Below are positions 34,206-36,020 of a DNA stretch of 36,020 nt, in pieces; position 1 is the first letter of the stretch; each line of letters begins with the position of its first letter. The DNA is from Dolichospermum sp. LEGE 00240 (GTDB taxonomy: Bacteria; Cyanobacteriota; Cyanobacteriia; Cyanobacteriales; Nostocaceae). The notes beneath the pieces are model-generated. The model was not told the origin of the DNA, made no database searches, and worked only from the letters and a program-made list of their open reading frames with translations. Where the stretch lies: positions 1 to 36,020 of the forward strand of contig NZ_JADEVZ010000053.1 in NCBI RefSeq assembly GCF_015207875.1, read 5' to 3'. The position numbers were made by a program, and so were the translations under genes.

Positions 34206-34357
34206 ATATTTTGGTGATAGTTATTTTGGGGACAATAACAGTAGCATCTGTCATTTTACTATTTTACCCCCTTGTGAAGGAGAAGCGGGTTTTTTACCAA
34301 CAAGATACCACGTGAGTTCGGAGTTCGGAGTTTCTCCTTCGGAGACGCTACGCGAAC

Positions 34358-34449
34358 GGAGTTATGATTTTTTCAACGAGAGAATAAGGGTTTGAGACTC
34401 CTAGGTGGGGTGAGTTTTCCACAAATTATCGTTACGTCGAACTCAGGTG
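34358..34449. repeat. Dispersed repeat, copy B (copy A at 18031-18120)
   Basis: It shares with copy A the blocks ATGATTTTTTCAA, ATAAGGGTTTGAGACTC, TTTCCACAAATTATC and GTCGAACTCAGGTG in the same order and spacing, with two or three small length differences. Confidence 0.75.
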
Positions 34450-34479
34450 ATACCCGACTTCTTAGAGAAATCGGGTATC
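34449..34479. repeat. Palindromic repeat, relative of 14844-14872
   Basis: GATACCCGA (34449-34457) and TCGGGTATC (34471-34479) enclose CTTCTTAGAGAAA, which pairs further. It starts at the last base of dispersed repeat B. Confidence 0.7.
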
Positions 34480-34586
34480 TGACTCTTGCAAATATTACCG
34501 CTACGTAGCTTAAACAGTCACAAAGCTACTAGTAGATAAAGTACCCTTGTATCCCGTAATATCCCTACCCGGAGAATCAAATAGGC

Positions 34587-36020
34587 TTACGCTATCGCTC
34601 CAAAGGAGAAAACCGCATCATTAAAATCGTAGTCACTTACCCCCACACCCGCAGGTAGATCTTCAAAACCAAAGGTATTATTCCCAAAACTTCTTAAATG
34701 AGCCGCACCGTCCGGGTTAGCTACCCCAAAGCTAAAATAGGCTACAGGTAAAGTCGTGTAATTTTGCGCGGTAGCCGGACTATTATTAGGGTTCGCAGCA
34801 AAGAAAGCATTAATCGCTTGTTGGAGATTACCGGAGAAGTTACCACCATTAGCAATTACAAAGGGAGAATAGATTTTACCACCACTGACAACGACATCAC
34901 TCGCAGCACCACTACTTGAACCCCCTACCCGCACAATAAAGTTATCTACTACCTTACTCAAAGCAGCTTTCGCATAACCAGTTTCCCCGGGTTTAATGCC
35001 ATTTACAGACCCCGTTACATCATCCACCTCATAGAGACCGAACAGATTATTAAAAGCTGCGGTGGTCCGATTTAGGGCATTTTGCAGGGAGTTTTTGACA
35101 AGGGATGGGTTGTAGTTATTAGGAAATTTGTAGCCCAATGTATCAACAATACCAGTTAATGTACCTGCTTCCCTGGGAATCAGTTTATCATCAGGAGCAA
35201 TTGGGATTAGCTGAGTTGGTGCTACAGTATCAGTTGCAGCTTTACCCGTAACCGTTACCCTAACATTAGCGCTTGCGGAAAGATCACCATCAGAGACAGT
35301 GTAACTAAAGACATCATTACCTAAATAATTGGCATCTAACAGCGTATAGGTCAAATTATTGCCATTGATATCAACTTTGCCATATTTACCGTCGGTTTTG
35401 CCGGTGAGCTTTAAACTATCTCCTTCAGGGTCACTATCATTGTTTAAAGGGTTGATAGTTCCCGCACTTCCTTGACTGACAGATAATTGATCATTTTGTG
35501 CAACGGGAGGATCATTTACCGGAGTCAGATTGATTGTGATGGTAGCAGGATCAGATTCTGCTTTTGGAGTACCATTATCAATCGCTGCTACTGTGAATGT
35601 GGCAACATTACCATTAGCATTAACAACGGGATTATATCGCACATTAGCCAGGTCATTAACTAATATCTCTTGATTGACAGTCACTTGTTGACCATTCACA
35701 AAAGTTAGGCTTCCAGCGGTTGGTAAACTTATTACCTTAATTGCCATTAAATCATTATTGTCCTCGTCTTGGTATTTACCCTTGTCTTTGAAGTCTCCAA
35801 TACCAAAACTAATTATTTGATCTTCTTGTCCATTTTGGGTGAAGCTTTGCAGATTTGGTTTTTTGTTATCATCCGTTGGGTCAATGGGTGCAGCGTCATC
35901 ATTATTAATTGTTCCCTTCGCTGTGCCATTTGTGGAACTAACAACCGCACCATTATTAGGATTGCTTAAACTCACAGTAAAAGTCTCATTGCCTTCAAAT
36001 AGGCTATCTTGAGTTGTTTG
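34587..36020 (-). CDS. C-terminal part of a large secreted Calx-beta/cadherin-like protein with DUF4114 (partial)
   Basis: The frame is open to the right edge (478 codons here); the protein begins outside the window. In order: the end of a Calx-beta repeat (LFEGNETFTVSLSNPNNG... GTINNDD), a bacterial Ig/cadherin-like domain with ATITINLTPVNDPPVA, another with NDSDPEGDSLKL... DVFSYTVSDGDLSASANVRVTV, and a C-terminal DUF4114-type domain ending with GFEDLPAGVGVSDYDFNDAVFSFGAIA. The aspartate-rich loops imply Ca2+ binding. Such proteins are exported, often by type I secretion, and sit at the cell surface or matrix. The GTG at 35975 is not a true start. Confidence 0.85.
   Translation of the reverse strand, partial: QTTQDSLFEGNETFTVSLSNPNNGAVVSSTNGTAKGTINNDDAAPIDPTDDNKKPNLQSFTQNGQEDQIISFGIGDFKDKGKYQDEDNNDLMAIKVISLPTAGSLTFVNGQQVTVNQEILVNDLANVRYNPVVNANGNVATFTVAAIDNGTPKAESDPATITINLTPVNDPPVAQNDQLSVSQGSAGTINPLNNDSDPEGDSLKLTGKTDGKYGKVDINGNNLTYTLLDANYLGNDVFSYTVSDGDLSASANVRVTVTGKAATDTVAPTQLIPIAPDDKLIPREAGTLTGIVDTLGYKFPNNYNPSLVKNSLQNALNRTTAAFNNLFGLYEVDDVTGSVNGIKPGETGYAKAALSKVVDNFIVRVGGSSSGAASDVVVSGGKIYSPFVIANGGNFSGNLQQAINAFFAANPNNSPATAQNYTTLPVAYFSFGVANPDGAAHLRSFGNNTFGFEDLPAGVGVSDYDFNDAVFSFGAIA

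Larger units (their letters stand above)
34206..34586. other. Repeat-filled intergenic region
   Basis: 381 bases without a gene. It holds GAGTTCG heptamers and CTCCTTCGGAGACGCTACGC, a common cyanobacterial repeat, at about 34312-34357, the dispersed repeat copy B and the CCCGACTTC palindrome at 34449-34479. Confidence 0.6.

Noticed and set aside
1-36020. CRISPR arrays, tRNA and rRNA genes
   Set aside because: I looked for regularly spaced 25-40 base repeats and for tRNA cloverleaf and rRNA motifs on both strands and saw none; a tRNA search program would be decisive.

Overview
The window comes from a filamentous, heterocyst-forming cyanobacterium (order Nostocales). The evidence is the heterocyst genes hetZ and patU, the paired AMIN-domain cell-wall amidases amiC1/amiC2 next to murI, an rbp-rpsU cluster, many HIP1 octamers (GCGATCGC) and short heptanucleotide tandem repeats typical of this group. 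The DNA is AT-rich and carries several broken reading frames and small palindromic repeats. This would suit a bloom-forming Dolichospermum/Aphanizomenon-type genome, but the genus cannot be fixed from the sequence. From memory, the gene content of about 0.2-18 kb resembles the hetZ to mreB stretch of Anabaena PCC 7120.

Layout. 1-87: the tail of a probable transposase. 0.2-2.4 kb: patU (interrupted) and hetZ, both on the minus strand. 2.6-5.1 kb: a conserved unknown gene, the prenyl diphosphate synthase sds, an 835-base gene-free stretch and a small membrane protein. 5.2-11.9 kb: a minus-strand cell-envelope cluster of murI, amiC2, amiC1 and a NhaS3-like antiporter. 12.1-14.8 kb: a large single-chain restriction-modification protein of the MmeI type, followed by a repeat-rich interval with a near-consensus promoter. 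15.4-19.1 kb: a SIMPL-domain protein, ssb and mreB-mreC. The expected mreD is absent and a 758-base non-coding interval with a MITE-like element lies in its place. 19.9-22.2 kb: a LabA-like NYN protein and leuA, ending in a clear terminator. 22.2-25.8 kb: a small defence island containing a DUF29-like gene, a Septu-like ATPase/HNH pair (ptuA-ptuB), a DUF433/DUF5615 toxin-antitoxin pair and gene scraps. 26.0-26.6 kb: rpsU and an RNA-binding protein gene cut by an amber codon. 26.9-31.0 kb: cysQ, a MASE1 hybrid histidine kinase and a PfkB kinase. 31.3-33.5 kb: a PH-domain protein, a DUF29 protein and rsmI behind a duplicated 82-base leader. 33.8-36.0 kb: a coiled-coil membrane protein and the C-terminal part of a large secreted DUF4114 protein that runs off the right edge.

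How the genes work together. hetZ/patU control heterocyst commitment and spacing. The amidases, murI, mreB and mreC shape and perforate the cell wall, which cell-cell communication in filaments depends on. The restriction enzyme, the Septu-like pair and the toxin-antitoxin pair are accessory defence genes set among housekeeping genes. The observations most worth checking are: patU as one frame broken by three stops, the amber codon in the rbp gene beside rpsU, the missing mreD, the Septu-like island with palindromic operator candidates, and a candidate small RNA at about 14.98 kb.
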